A program made the position numbers and the translations under genes. Shown here in pieces: positions 1-10,455 of a stretch of 64,000 nt of DNA; the stretch's first letter is position 1; each line of letters opens with the position of its first letter. Under the pieces are notes generated by a model. That model was not told the origin of the DNA. It ran no database searches and worked only from the letters and a program-made list of their open reading frames with translations. The stretch lies in assembly GCF_002127325.2 (NCBI RefSeq), contig NC_035436.2, positions 110,693,591-110,757,590 of the forward strand, read 5' to 3'. The stretch is from Helianthus annuus. Taxonomy: Eukaryota > Streptophyta > Magnoliopsida > Asterales > Asteraceae.

Positions 1-1046
1 TCTTTGATGGTTGATGGCAAAGGCATTCTCTCGATTGCTTGTACTTTCTCAGGATTTACCTTGAAACCATCTTTTTTGACGATGAAACCCAGGAATTTCC
101 CTTCTTCCATGCGGAAAGAACATTTCGCTGGGTTTAACTTGATACTTACACCGCGCAACGTGTCGAATGTCTTCTGAATATTCACCAGCATCGTACTCTC
201 TTCTTTACTCATGACCACCAAGTCGTCCATGTACACTTCGATGTATTTGCCGATGGCATCTTTAAATGTTTCATTCATCAATCTTTGGTGGGTAGCCCCT
301 GCATTCTTTAAGCCGAAAGGCATTTTGGTGTAGCAGTATAGCCCTGTCGGTGTACGAAATGCTGTTTTATCTTCATCTTGGACAGCCATTTGGACTTGGT
401 GGTACCCCTTGTAGCAGTCAAGGAAGCACTTCCATCTGAACGCTGCCAGCGAGTCAATTTTTTCATCGATATCTGGTAAGGCATAACAGTCGCGTGGGCA
501 TGCCTTGTTTAGGTCCTTGTAATCTACACACATTCTCCAGCTGCCATTTGGCTTCTGTACCATTACTGGGCACGCCACCCATGTTTGGTATCTGACATCT
601 CTGATGATTCCTGCATTCAACAGCTCCAGCACCTGTTCTTTCATAGCATCGTGTTTTATATCTCCCAAGTGGCGTTTGGCGTGCACCACTGGTTTTGCTT
701 CTTCTGAGACGTTTAGTCGACGTTCAGCTATGTGCCGTGGAACACCCACCATGTCAGCTGGTGTCCAGGCGAACACATCCATATTTTGGAACAACAGCTT
801 TTTTAGCGCTGCGCGCGTTAGATCGGACATTGCAGGCCCTAAGGTAACTGTTTGTTCTGGGTATGCGTTGTTCAACACCCATTTTTCTGCTTCTGCGCGT
901 GGTGCAGGTTTACTTGCCTTTGCAGGTCTGACATCATCTGTTGCTAAGACTTCCTTGCTTGCGTATATTATTGCTACCCCCGTTTCTGTTGGGAATCCCA
1001 CAGCTGAATGCGGACCAGAACAAATCATACTGAAATCTCCTTGAGA
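1..1046 (-). pseudogene. Reverse transcriptase of the Tat/Retand-like element, cut by the window edge
   Basis: The minus-strand frame that continues after the TAG at 1047 is open to base 1. RT motifs in order are MVQKPNGSWRMCVDYKDLN (about 500-560), FLDCYKGYHQ (about 400-430), CYTKMPFGLKNAG (about 300-340) and the catalytic YMDDLVV (about 205-230), followed by GFIVKKDGFKVNPEKV near 50-90. This is the palm and fingers of a gypsy RT with apparently intact catalytic aspartates. The segment between protease and RT (700-1040) shows no motif I can name. RNase H and integrase must lie to the left of the window. Confidence 0.85.
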
Positions 1047-1712
1047 CTATCTTCCTAGGAGGATATCATGTTTTGAGTGCACGGGTAACACCATAAACGT
1101 GACTTCTTCGGTTCTTGAGTTTCTTCCATCCGAGAGTAACACCGGGAACGATATTTGTCCGAGAGGAAGAACGGCTTCATTGCAGAAACCAGTGAGTGGG
1201 TAATCAACTGGTTCTAAGCGCGCCTTGTCCTCTTGGTCAAATTGATTGAAACATTGTTCGTATATGATGTCCGCTGTGCTCCCTGGATCAATGAAAATGT
1301 GGTCGGTTTGGTAGTGACAGATTACTATGGGCCTTCTTTCTCTTGGTCCTCCTCTTACAATAGGAAAAACAACTTGCCTCTCGCGCCATGAGTCGTCTTG
1401 TGTGCGCTTGTTGTAATTCTTCCTTGGCTTTCGTGGACCTCCTTGAACCTTGTGGGTTTCTAGTTTCCGGAGTTTTTTGTTATCTGGCCCTTCTTCTCTT
1501 CTTTGAATTTGGTGATAGTCGCGCTTTCCACCTTTTAAAAATTGAGTGAGTTTTCCATCTCTCAAGGCCCTTTCTATTTCTTGCTTTAAGCTGAAGCATT
1601 CGTCAGTTAAGTGACCTGTGTCTTTGTGAAATTCACAGAAAAGATTGAGACCCTGACCCCTTTTGTTTCGCATTTGTAGGGGTGGTTTGAACTGGTGATT
1701 CTCTGTGGCCAA
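1047..1712 (-). pseudogene. gag C-terminus and aspartic protease of the Tat/Retand-like element
   Basis: A 221-residue open stretch. Near residues 26-40 is the zinc knuckle CEFHKDTGHLTDEC (C-x2-H-x4-H-x4-C), typical of Tat-lineage gag. Residues about 120-221 form a retroviral-type aspartic protease: the active-site loop is IDPGSTADIIY, and the conserved C-terminal patch is HDILLGR. The frame ends at a TAG (1047-1049). The same frame stays open beyond it into RT, so this is one nonsense change between protease and RT rather than the natural end. Confidence 0.75.
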
Positions 1713-1786
1713 AACTTCGGAAGGGGTCTTTGTTAGTGGTGTCCACTGTTTCTCCCTGTTTTCCTTTTTTACCTCTTTCCGGTGGG

Positions 1787-3249
1787 CTATCTGATTGATT
1801 GTGTGGCGCGCATCCTCCCTTGCTGGGCTTCTTTCTCTATTTTCGGACGCTTTCCATGGTGGCTTCTGGTCTTCTTGTTGTGTCGGTCATTGTGGTTATA
1901 TCCGCGCTGACGATGATCATCACCGGTCAACTGTTTGTCTGTTTGCACAATGGTCTTAGCTGCTTCAATGAAGGTTTCCCAATCTTTGGGTCCTCCATCT
2001 CTTCCCTTTACTCGCTTGATTAGATCGTCGCATTTGACTGCCCTCATAAAGTGCGCGCGCATCATCTTCTCGCCTACATCACCAATTTCTAGACATTCTT
2101 TGTTGTATCTAGTGATGAAATCTTCCACGCTTTCGTGGTCTTTGCGCCATATGTTCAAACAATCAGCTGGATCTCTAGTATGTCTGCGCTGCCGAGAGAA
2201 GTGCGCGAGGAACTTCTCTCAAAAGTCGATCCATGATTTGATCCTTCCTGCTGGCAGGCTGTCGAACCAAATGCGTGCTGCGCCGACAAATGTTTGAGCG
2301 AAGAGATGACACCAAGTTGGTAAATTCCATCCCCCTGTTGCTCCTGCGCCATTAAAAACTTGGAGATGATCATCCGGGTCTGTCAAGCCGTTGTATTTGC
2401 CTATGTTCTGTGGCAATTTTGTTTTATCTATAGTGGTCGTGGCAATTTCCTTAATGAATTTTGAGTTTTCAGCCATGTCATCTGGACGATAGCTCAGAGT
2501 GTAGTCGTGTTCTGCTTTTGGGTTATACCCTGCGCGCTTGGCGGGTTTGTACGATTCATGTTCTGGGTGTACTCTGTTGAATACTGTGCTTTCCCCTTTG
2601 TGTGTTGGATCATCTTCTTCATCATCCCTTTCAGTATTCATGTTGCGCGCACCCAAACGGCTTTGAATCGGCCTTTTTTGCGGGTGTTGGACATAATTGC
2701 TTTCTGTTTCGCCATAAGTGTCGCGCGTGTCGTGCGCACATGGCTTTCTGATGTTTGGCACAGGTCCCTTCTCCGGACGCAAATTCCATGCATTAATCTA
2801 CTTAGTTGTGTGTGTACTTAGAGACCGTTGCGGTGGAGTGACGAATGCTGACTGGTTAGTTTGTGCTTGGAGCAAAGCTTGTTGTGCACTAAGTTGTGTA
2901 CAAACGAGGTTTATAGACGCCATTTGTTTGGCATACCAAGAAGCCAGAGTTTTTCCTTCGGGTAGCCCTAAAAGTGCAGAGAAATTCAGCTGTGCTTGCT
3001 CCGATGGAGCTGAGGGGCTAGCTCCATGGCTTGGTGTTTGCACTGGTGGGGGTGTTTGCTGGACTACCCCGAGTGGAGGTTGGAAAGTGGCTCCATTTGT
3101 GGTTTATGTGATGATCCTAGTCGGATGCTGGAAAGTAGGTCCGGTTGTGGTTTGGCTAACAACCCTGGAGGCACTTCCAAAAATACTAGGAAAATCGTTG
3201 TTCGTCTATCCTTCTTGGATGCTTTCGTTCCTTTGGTCCCTTTGGACAT
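1787..3249 (-). pseudogene. gag of the Tat/Retand-like element, broken
   Basis: The capsid-like core is recognisable around 2040-2480, including LPQNIGKYNGLTDPDDHL, WCHLFAQTF and FITRYNKECL. A lysine-rich start near 3249 (MSKGTKGTK) leads into a glutamine-rich segment at 2800-3040. The frame is broken by a frameshift near 3050, an in-frame stop at 2798 and a TGA at 2219-2221 just after SWIDF; the TGA position fits a CGA-to-TGA change. A further stop follows at 1787. The next block (1047-1712) carries the zinc knuckle in another frame. The start is inferred from position and composition only. Confidence 0.65.
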
Positions 3250-3375
3250 GTGCTGTGTCCGAAACGAGCTCAAAGGAAGAAACTTCCCCGTCCACTTGGT
3301 GTGAAGGATTTTGTTAAGCCATTTTGACGAGTGTTTTTCGAAAAGAAAAATAGACGAGAGCGGTTTTTGCAAAAA

Positions 3376-3388
3376 GCGGATGGCGCCA
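3376..3388 (-). other. Primer-binding site of the Tat/Retand-like element
   Basis: On the minus strand the sequence one base after the LTR end reads TGGCGCCATCCGC. A TGGCGCC start is common for gypsy primer-binding sites that pair with a tRNA 3' end. I did not assign the tRNA. Confidence 0.6.
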
Positions 3389-3389
3389 A

Positions 3390-4028
3390 TGATGAAACAC
3401 AGAGTAACACTAAGGTTAATCAGAGGGGTAGTTTCTTCTGTGGGTTCAGTCTCTTTTCTTACTCGTAGAAATGACCTAGATCTTGCAAAACAGCAACACC
3501 GTTAGTCTCGTTAAGAGGGGAATATGGGGGTTTCCCTCTTAACCAGACTCCGGCGTGAGAATAAGTACTGTTTTGAGGGAGAATAAACAGTGTGTGTTGA
3601 GTGTGTGAGCATAGAGAGCAAGATGGATCAACCTGAACGATGAAGGGTCCTATTTATAGCCGGAGGGTGAAGGAAGGAAGAGCAGCTGTGCCAGCTGTGG
3701 TTGCGCGCCAGCTGTCCGACCAAGGGGAATATCCCTTTGGTCTCCTCTGTCATGGTCAGTGTAGTGGTACACGTGGCGCGCTTACATTTGCTCATTTTGG
3801 AGACCTCGTACTGGCGTTGTCGGTCTGCTCCTTGATTTGTTGCAGGCCTACATGGCGGTTGATGACTGGTGACACGTTTCGTCCTTCTTGTCGGATGGAG
3901 CATCTTTGGTGCCACCTTGACGTCTTCCAGAAGCTTCTGGATTACCTTGCTGATGTAGGCGCCATGTAGGATAAAAAAGTGGTGTGGTCGTTGCCATGTA
4001 GGCGAGGAATTGGGACCATACCTCTTCA
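3390..4028 (-). repeat. 5' LTR of the Tat/Retand-like gypsy element
   Basis: On the minus strand this block starts TGAAGAGG and ends TTCATCA, so the termini are short imperfect inverted repeats with the usual TG and CA. It lies directly upstream of a TGGCGCC primer-binding site and contains a TATAAATA box on the minus strand at 3651-3658. The right edge was placed where sequence shared with the second LINE copy (from 4029) begins. The partner LTR is outside the window, so the TSD, expected to begin with ctcgt at 4029, could not be checked. Confidence 0.7.
3651..3658 (-). promoter_or_regulatory. TATA box in the gypsy 5' LTR
   Basis: The plus strand reads TATTTATA, which is TATAAATA on the element's coding strand. 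It lies inside the LTR, upstream of the primer-binding site, as expected for a U3/R promoter. Confidence 0.55.
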
Positions 4029-5450
4029 CTCGTGAGGTGTTTTTATCTCATATCGTAACTGAAATTAAGCAACAAAAAATCAAGCTTATTTGGGCTCGGA
4101 GTCAGGGAGGCATCGGTAACAACTATAGATTGGCCGGGGCGAAGATGAACTAAGTTAAGCATTGGAAGAGTGTGGTAGACATCCGTCTTTAAAGCTCGTT
4201 TATCCAAATGGAAAGCAAAAATACTATCTTCGGGTGGGGGTGAGAGGTTGACATTGCTAAAATCCGTTTTGGAAAGCTTAACACTATACTACTCCTCGCT
4301 CTACAAGGCACCCAAAGGCATCTTGGAGACTTTGGAGGCCCTTAGGCAACGGTCTTTTGGGGGGTGATGTTGAGAAATCTAAACCACTTGGGTTTGTTAG
4401 GAAAGGGTTGTCGGGCCTATTGAAAAAGATGGCCTTGGGCTAGCTTTATTAAGGGATATGAGTTATAGCCTCCTTTTGAACTGGTGATGGAGGTATAAGG
4501 TTGAGGAAGGGAACCTATGGTGGAAAGTAATCTCGACTATCCATTCACATGACAGTTCATGGACTTACATCCCAATCAAAGCCTAAATAAAGGGGAGTTT
4601 GGAATGGTATCTATAAAGTGGAGAAAGAACTATGGGAGCTTAATGTGCATGCAGGTCACTTGATCAAGGGTGAAGTCGGGATTTGATTAGATAAATGGGC
4701 TGGGGAGACTGTTCTTAAAGACGAATTTGCTGCCCTATTCGCTTGTGGGCAGCTGAGGTTATCGACTGTGGAGCTTGACCAGCTGCAACAACTTTGTAAT
4801 ATACTTGCAGGGCTGAATCTTGGCGACCAAACCAATAGGTGGAAGTGGGTTGAAGGTTCAGACGCGCACCGAAAAAGGTGAACATGTTCTATTGGCGTGC
4901 CGTGAAAGACCGTTTGGCTACCCTAAACGGCTTCACAGTCCAACGTTGTTGGTAACCATGAGGAGGATGCGGATCACTTGTTTGTGTGTTGCAACATTGG
5001 TCTGGCAAAAGGTATGCTCAAGGTGTAATACTCCGGTCCTGCATTCACTATGAAAGACCTCTTGGAAAGTCACAGACATATGATTGGCTCGGGGTATAGA
5101 AATTATTTTGGCGACTTGTTCGGTTGTCTTTTCTGGGAATGAGTTAGAGTTGGCGGTGAAGCTCAAGCGTTGACCTACATATGGGTCAAGAACATGGCAA
5201 ACTGTAGAAATATGGAAGGGTGAAATTTCTGAGAAATAGATGTGCTATTGATTTCTTTTTTATCTTTGTAAGGCGATGGGCTCGCTGTTTGGGGCTACTA
5301 AAAATAAAGTCGTGGTTTACTGTTCAAAAAATATATATTTTGTTATTTAATTTAATAGAAAACTTGGTTTATTTCCAAACAATTTATGACAACTAGAAGA
5401 AAAAAAAGTGTAGAAACTACATGGCTTAATTTAGCCAATGGGCACTATTA
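4029..5450 (+). pseudogene. Decayed L1-type LINE ORF2 fragment (copy A)
   Basis: This about 1.4-kb block matches 14519-15833 plus 16741-16836 almost base for base. Around 4240-4390 the broken frames encode text like the C-terminal RT region of plant LINEs: a tyrosine-rich segment, then a [15 protein letters not shown] segment and FFWG. The same segment in the better LINE at 12850-12950 reads YYFSLFKAPTKVIGKLE. At about 4840-4890 there is a zf-RVT-like upstream segment. Stops occur in all frames. The left edge is cut by the gypsy LTR. After about 5450 the match to copy B ends. It is inferred to be a dead LINE remnant carried on a segmental duplication. Confidence 0.6.
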
Positions 5451-5589
5451 AAAAATAGTATTTTATGTTGAATACTAAATATTACAAGTTATTACACAAA
5501 AAAAAAGTAAAAGTGTATTTTAATTGAAAGTTAGAAAAGAAAATGTTACAGTTGAAATTTGGTGGAGGTTTATGAACCCTCTGGCAAAC
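5451..5589. other. AT-rich spacer, nothing recognised
   Basis: This A/T-rich spacer lies between the LINE copy A match and the RTE tail. It has no counterpart next to copy B, so it may contain the breakpoint of the inversion described in the findings. Confidence 0.4.
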
Positions 5590-6404
5590 TACAAATTTTT
5601 ACACATAACAACAATAGCAACAATCGTACCCAGAAAATCCTATCAATGACAAAGCGATTCGTAGAGTCTAGGGAGGGAGAGATGTAGGTAAACCTTACCT
5701 CTATCCGTGTGGATAGAAATGCTACTTCCAGAGAGACCTCTAGCTCGAAAACAGACAATATGCAAACAAACAGAACTAGAGATATAACCATGGCACATAA
5801 ACATAAGAGGTGGTGACAGAATAACATACTAAAATGGAAATAGATATAAATCATAATGCATAAGAAAATATAAACAGATATAACATCAAAACATCTATAT
5901 TAATACCATAAGTAAATCGCATGGAATGACCACCTAAAGTTTAGGAAAATCTAAACCCCTAAGACAAAGCTAAGACCCACATGTTCTCTTCCTTAAAGGT
6001 CTTTAACCTTAATCCTATGTTTTCATGAACTCCTATCTTGAGTCATGTCCTCAGAAATGTGCAAATCTAACAAATCTTGCCTAATCTATTCATCCCAAGT
6101 CAATTTAGGTCTTCCTCTAATCCTCTTCCCTTTACAACAAGGGTTTCCACTGCTCTAACTGGCGTCGTTGTCAACCTCCTCTTCACATGCCCAAACCATC
6201 TCAAACTCCCCTCCTTTATCTTACTCGATATACTAGCCACCCTTAGTCTTTCCCTAAAAACCTCATTTCTTATCGTATCTATCCTTGTGAGCCCACACAT
6301 CCATCTCAACATTCTCATCTCTACCACCTCCATCTTGTGTGCTTGTGTCTTCTTAATAGCCCAACAATCTGTTCCATATAATATAGCAGGTCTAACTGCA
6401 ACGA
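5590..6404 (-). pseudogene. 3' end of an RTE-type LINE, with 3' UTR
   Basis: On the minus strand, 6400-6100 encodes RPAILYGTDCWAIKKTQ followed by MLRWMCGLTRIDTIRNE and WFGHVKRR, the C-terminal hallmark of plant RTE RT proteins. Downstream (5750-5600) is a 3' UTR with the usual pyrimidine-rich stretch and a GTT/ATT-rich tail near 5600-5630. The body is truncated on its 5' side by a hAT-like element at 6405. The missing 5' part of the same kind of element is found on the plus strand at 17140-18221. Confidence 0.7.
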
Positions 6405-7752
6405 GGGGCAGACATACCCTTTGACGTGGGTGGGCGGGCGCACCCCTTAAACTAAAAATTTTAGTGTAATTTTTAGGCAAAAATCCGATCGCAGCCCTTG
6501 AAAGTTTGGTTAAGCCATCCAGTTTCCCCCCATAAATTGTCGGATCCCATAAAATGTTTAAAGTGAGAAAAGAGTGAATATTGATTAGAGTTCGTTTTTT
6601 CCGGCCGGCGATGAAGTTGTGTTGTTGTGGTAGGTAAATGTGAGGTGAAGAAGATGATGTTGAAGTCGATAGAAGTATATATTTTTTATTATTGTTTAAT
6701 GTATGGTGACGTTGAGTGACAAGACAACTAAGTTTTGACTTATTCCAACTCTAACCCATTTTTCTTTTTTGAATATTTATTTTACACTATTTTAATTTTT
6801 TTTGAACGGCTATTTTGGTTTACACTATTTTAATTTTTATTAGTTATTTTGTTTACTGTGAAATCAATTTTGTTTCAAAAGATTGTTAACGGATTTAATT
6901 ATTATATGGTATTTTGTTCTATTATAAATTGATTTTAGTATAACTTAATTACCTTTGAAAAATACAGATAACCGAGAGAACATTTTAAGGTGAACATAAA
7001 ATTGAACTATTATTATATAAAAATTATTGGTAAAAAATGTATTGGTTGATTCTATTACATTTTTATTATGTATTGTAATGAAGTTTGACGTACTTTTGTT
7101 GATTATATAAAATTTATTTTGGTTATTTACATATTATAAATTAGCAATATGTTGGTGCATAGGGTGTTGTACCCCATGCTTTGGGTGATTTTCAAAAAAA
7201 AATTGATATTACATTTTTAACCCATAACTCTTTGATATTTTTACTTTCAACCAAAAATTTTATCTTTTTCAATTCAACCTCACAACTTTTTTACTTTCAA
7301 CTTTGGCCCCTATACTTTATATACTCCTCAAAACTTTCGTTTTACGTTTCATTCTAAATTTTACGAGTTAACACGGCGCAACGTACGTGTGTAGTTCAAC
7401 GTTTTTACGTTTTGTTTTACATAACGCTCTAAATTTTGCGAGCTAACATGGTGCAACGGTGGTTCAACGTTTTTACATCGTCTATTTTTCCTGTTTGATA
7501 GGTTTTGATGCAATGTGCGGGTCCTAAATCGACTTAGTTATTATTTTCAGTGTTTTACGTTTATGTCTAATTTCTCCGCATTCACACGCCGCAACTTCAA
7601 TGTTGGTGGTCCCTGGTGGTGGTGTGGCACTAATGCTATTTGTCACGATTTTACGCCCCCGCCGCAACGCGGGGGGACTTAATACTAGTTTTTTATATGA
7701 CTCAACCCGACCCTAACCATACCGAAACAAAATATTATATAGCGATAAACAA
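6405..7752 (-). mobile_element. hAT-like non-autonomous element (copy 1), inverted, carrying a Helitron
   Basis: Read on the minus strand, this block matches 18266-18702 and then 44189-44283. The other copy begins CAGTGGCGGACC, a terminus I associate with plant hAT elements. The 3' end here is GC-rich (6420-6440, minus strand GGTGCGCCCGCCCAC). The insertion point lies inside an RTE RT. Flanks gctgcagt (copy 2, left) and gttgcagt (copy 1, right) fit an 8-bp hAT TSD with one later change. The 5' end of this copy is lost at 7752. No transposase is visible. An alternative is another class of non-autonomous DNA transposon. Confidence 0.5.
7126..7688 (+). mobile_element. Small Helitron-like insertion
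   Basis: Comparison with the second copy of the host element (minus strand of 18340-18325) shows an uninterrupted site, so 7126-7688 is an insertion between A and T with no TSD. The 3' end has a strong hairpin (cccccgc / gcggggg, about 7652-7671), then ACTTAATA and CTAG, with T following: the Helitron 3' signature. The 5' end starts TTTACAT rather than TC, so the head may be diverged or replaced. No coding capacity is seen. Confidence 0.55.
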
Positions 7753-7753
7753 A

Positions 7754-8185
7754 CGACTTGTTAGGATGATTGTGTTGTTTTAATTAAGTTGGTAAATGGA
7801 AAAAGATAATACAGAGAACAATTTGCAGCGGAAATGAAAGTAAAACTTTATAACACAATCAAGGAAAGATAGTTTTCATCATACATGTTTTCATTAGTCG
7901 AAAGATTGAAAAAATTACAAAGATTCAACTTATGCATGCATGAACACTAAACTCCCCCTGCCTGAGCTCACAGAGTTGTTTGTACAAGATGATTGTGTGT
8001 GCAAGAGCTAATAGAACAGTAAATGCACTGTCTATTTATAGTACGGATCTAACCACTGTGGCATCTTAGCTGACGTCACATAGACAGTGACATCTAACAG
8101 CTATAACAACTTCTAAACACTGATCTATACAAAGATTGTTACCTTAATAAGAATAAACTAAGCACTGATGAAGCAATCCACTAAT
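7754..8185 (-). repeat. Probable Ty1/copia-type LTR fragment
   Basis: The block begins TGTTAGGATG on the plus strand, so on the minus strand it ends CATCCTAACA. It contains a TATAAATA box on the minus strand at 8033-8040 (plus: TATTTATA). It is inserted directly against the truncated hAT-like element with no internal retrotransposon sequence on that side, so it is a solo or broken LTR. The other LTR end could not be placed, because a tandem duplication with ATT arrays begins at 8186. Confidence 0.4.
8033..8040 (-). promoter_or_regulatory. TATA box in the copia-type LTR fragment
   Basis: The plus strand TATTTATA reads TATAAATA on the minus strand. It is the main support for calling 7754-8185 an LTR in minus orientation. 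Confidence 0.4.
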
Positions 8186-8926
<741 letters not shown>

Positions 8927-8927
<1 letters not shown>

Positions 8928-10455
8928 GTCCTCACCTTCGAAGACAGTAGGTAAATCGAAGCACGGTGTTGTAGATGAAGGCACTGGTGGCTGCCGTTTC
9001 CCGATTAAGCAACCCCTCAACTTCGCCCATCAAGGTATGTCACATAGAGATAGGTTGCTGGGTACCAATAGTAAGGTGTTGAAGGAAGAGAAGATGGTGG
9101 AAGTTTCTGATTTTGTGAAGCCGTTGGGGGACTGTTTTGTTAACAGTTTGATTGTCAGAACCAAAGACCTTTCAACGCTTATCCAGTTGGATAAGCTTAT
9201 TCAGGAGGATGGAGGTCCTATTGTTTCATTGAGATATGTTGGAGGATTATACATGCTTTTGATTTTTGATAATATGGAAGACTTGGTTACTTTCAAAGAC
9301 CATAATTCTAACTCTAAGCTATGGTTCTCCTGGTTTGAAGTTTGGAATGGACAGACGCTCCCGTACGAACGCATAGCATGGCTAAAAATCTCGGGTGTTC
9401 CACTGCACTTGATGGATAACGAAGTCTTCGATTCTGTTGGGAGGTTGTTCGGTAAGGTTGTTCATGCATCGAGGATCTCCAAGGGTGATAAAGATTTATC
9501 TTTTGATCTAGTGGGAGTGTTAGTGGGTGATGGGGATAAGATTTTTCAGTCTATCACCCTGAAGTGGAAAGATAGAAGATTCAGAGTCTGGGTCAGTGAA
9601 GAATTAGACGACTGGATTCCGGATAATATCAGTGAGGGTTCGGACTGGGTGGTTGAGAACGAAGAGGACGGAGATCTAGAAGAAGGTAACGTTGATGAGG
9701 TTATCGCCACCCCGGATGGTACCGGCAAGACCTCCAATTCGTCACCGGTGTCAAAGGAAGTTGAAAAGTCCCCTACTCAGACAAGGGCCGGCGATTAGAA
9801 TGGGATGGATACCGAAAAGTCGGATGGTCTTAATGTTTTGTGCATGGGGGAGGACGTGATTATGGAGGCTGCGGTGCACGTCTCGAGGAAGGAGGGGAGT
9901 GGTCCCGTTGTTCTAGAAGCAGGAGAGTTATCCCCCAATTTGAATTCTAATGGGATTTTCTTTTTTAATAATAATAATAATAATAATAATAAAGGTAGTG
10001 GAGGTGGACCTAATAAAGGGTTAAGGGCCCACAAGGTTAATCAAAGGAAGAAAATTCAAGCCCAAAGCACCTTGGATCGAGACCCAGAGGAGCCCAATAA
10101 TAGAAAGAGGAAAAGGCTGAACAACTCTTCTGTTTCTATTTTTTCTGAGTCGGTGAAGGGGTTGGCTGAACAAGGGGTCTGGAGTTTTCCTCTTGATCTG
10201 AATGTCAAAGCTACTGTTGACAACCACTCTTCCGAAGATGTTGAGACACAAAGTAATGAGGTCGTTCCCCAGGCTCCGATTTCGGAGGCGGGCTCGGATA
10301 AGGTTGCGGAAACAGTTAGGGAGCCGGAGGTGAAGGTTTTGGAAGCTGATGGTACGATTGAGATAGGCGAAGTTGTGGGAGTTAAGCTTCAGATGCATAG
10401 AGACCTGGTGATGGATATAATTAGGGACGAAGGCTTTCAATCGGGTAAACAATGA
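8927..10455 (+). pseudogene. LINE-1 ORF1 protein (DUF4283-like RNA-binding region)
   Basis: The start is taken at ATG 8927, the first after the ATT array. Residues about 60-200 resemble the DUF4283-type domain of plant LINE ORF1 proteins: GGLYMLLIFDNMEDLV, then LWFSWFEVWNGQTLPYERI and AWLKISGVPLHL. The tail is acidic and has a polyasparagine run encoded by (AAT)n at about 9967-9991. A TAG at 9796-9798 interrupts the frame, which then stays open to TGA 10453-10455. No C-terminal CCHC knuckle is seen. Role by family: RNA binding in the retrotransposition particle. Confidence 0.7.

Larger units (their letters stand above)
1..4028 (-). mobile_element. Ty3/gypsy retrotransposon, Tat/Retand-like, 5' part
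   Basis: Read on the minus strand, the order is 5' LTR (4028 to 3390), primer-binding site, gag, protease and RT. The element runs off the left edge inside RT, so RNase H, integrase and the 3' LTR are not visible. A gag with a C-x2-H-x4-H-x4-C zinc knuckle, a protease with a DPGS active site and an RT with YMDD are typical of the Tat/Retand branch; that lineage call is from family knowledge. The element sits at the left edge of a decayed LINE copy that starts at 4029. A second copy of that LINE at about 14518 continues past this point without an LTR, so the element inserted here. It is not intact: several stops and frameshifts are present. Confidence 0.85.

Noticed and set aside
604..1044. 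Plus-strand 146-residue frame.
   Set aside because: It is antisense to the protease-RT frame of the gypsy element, which carries clear motifs.
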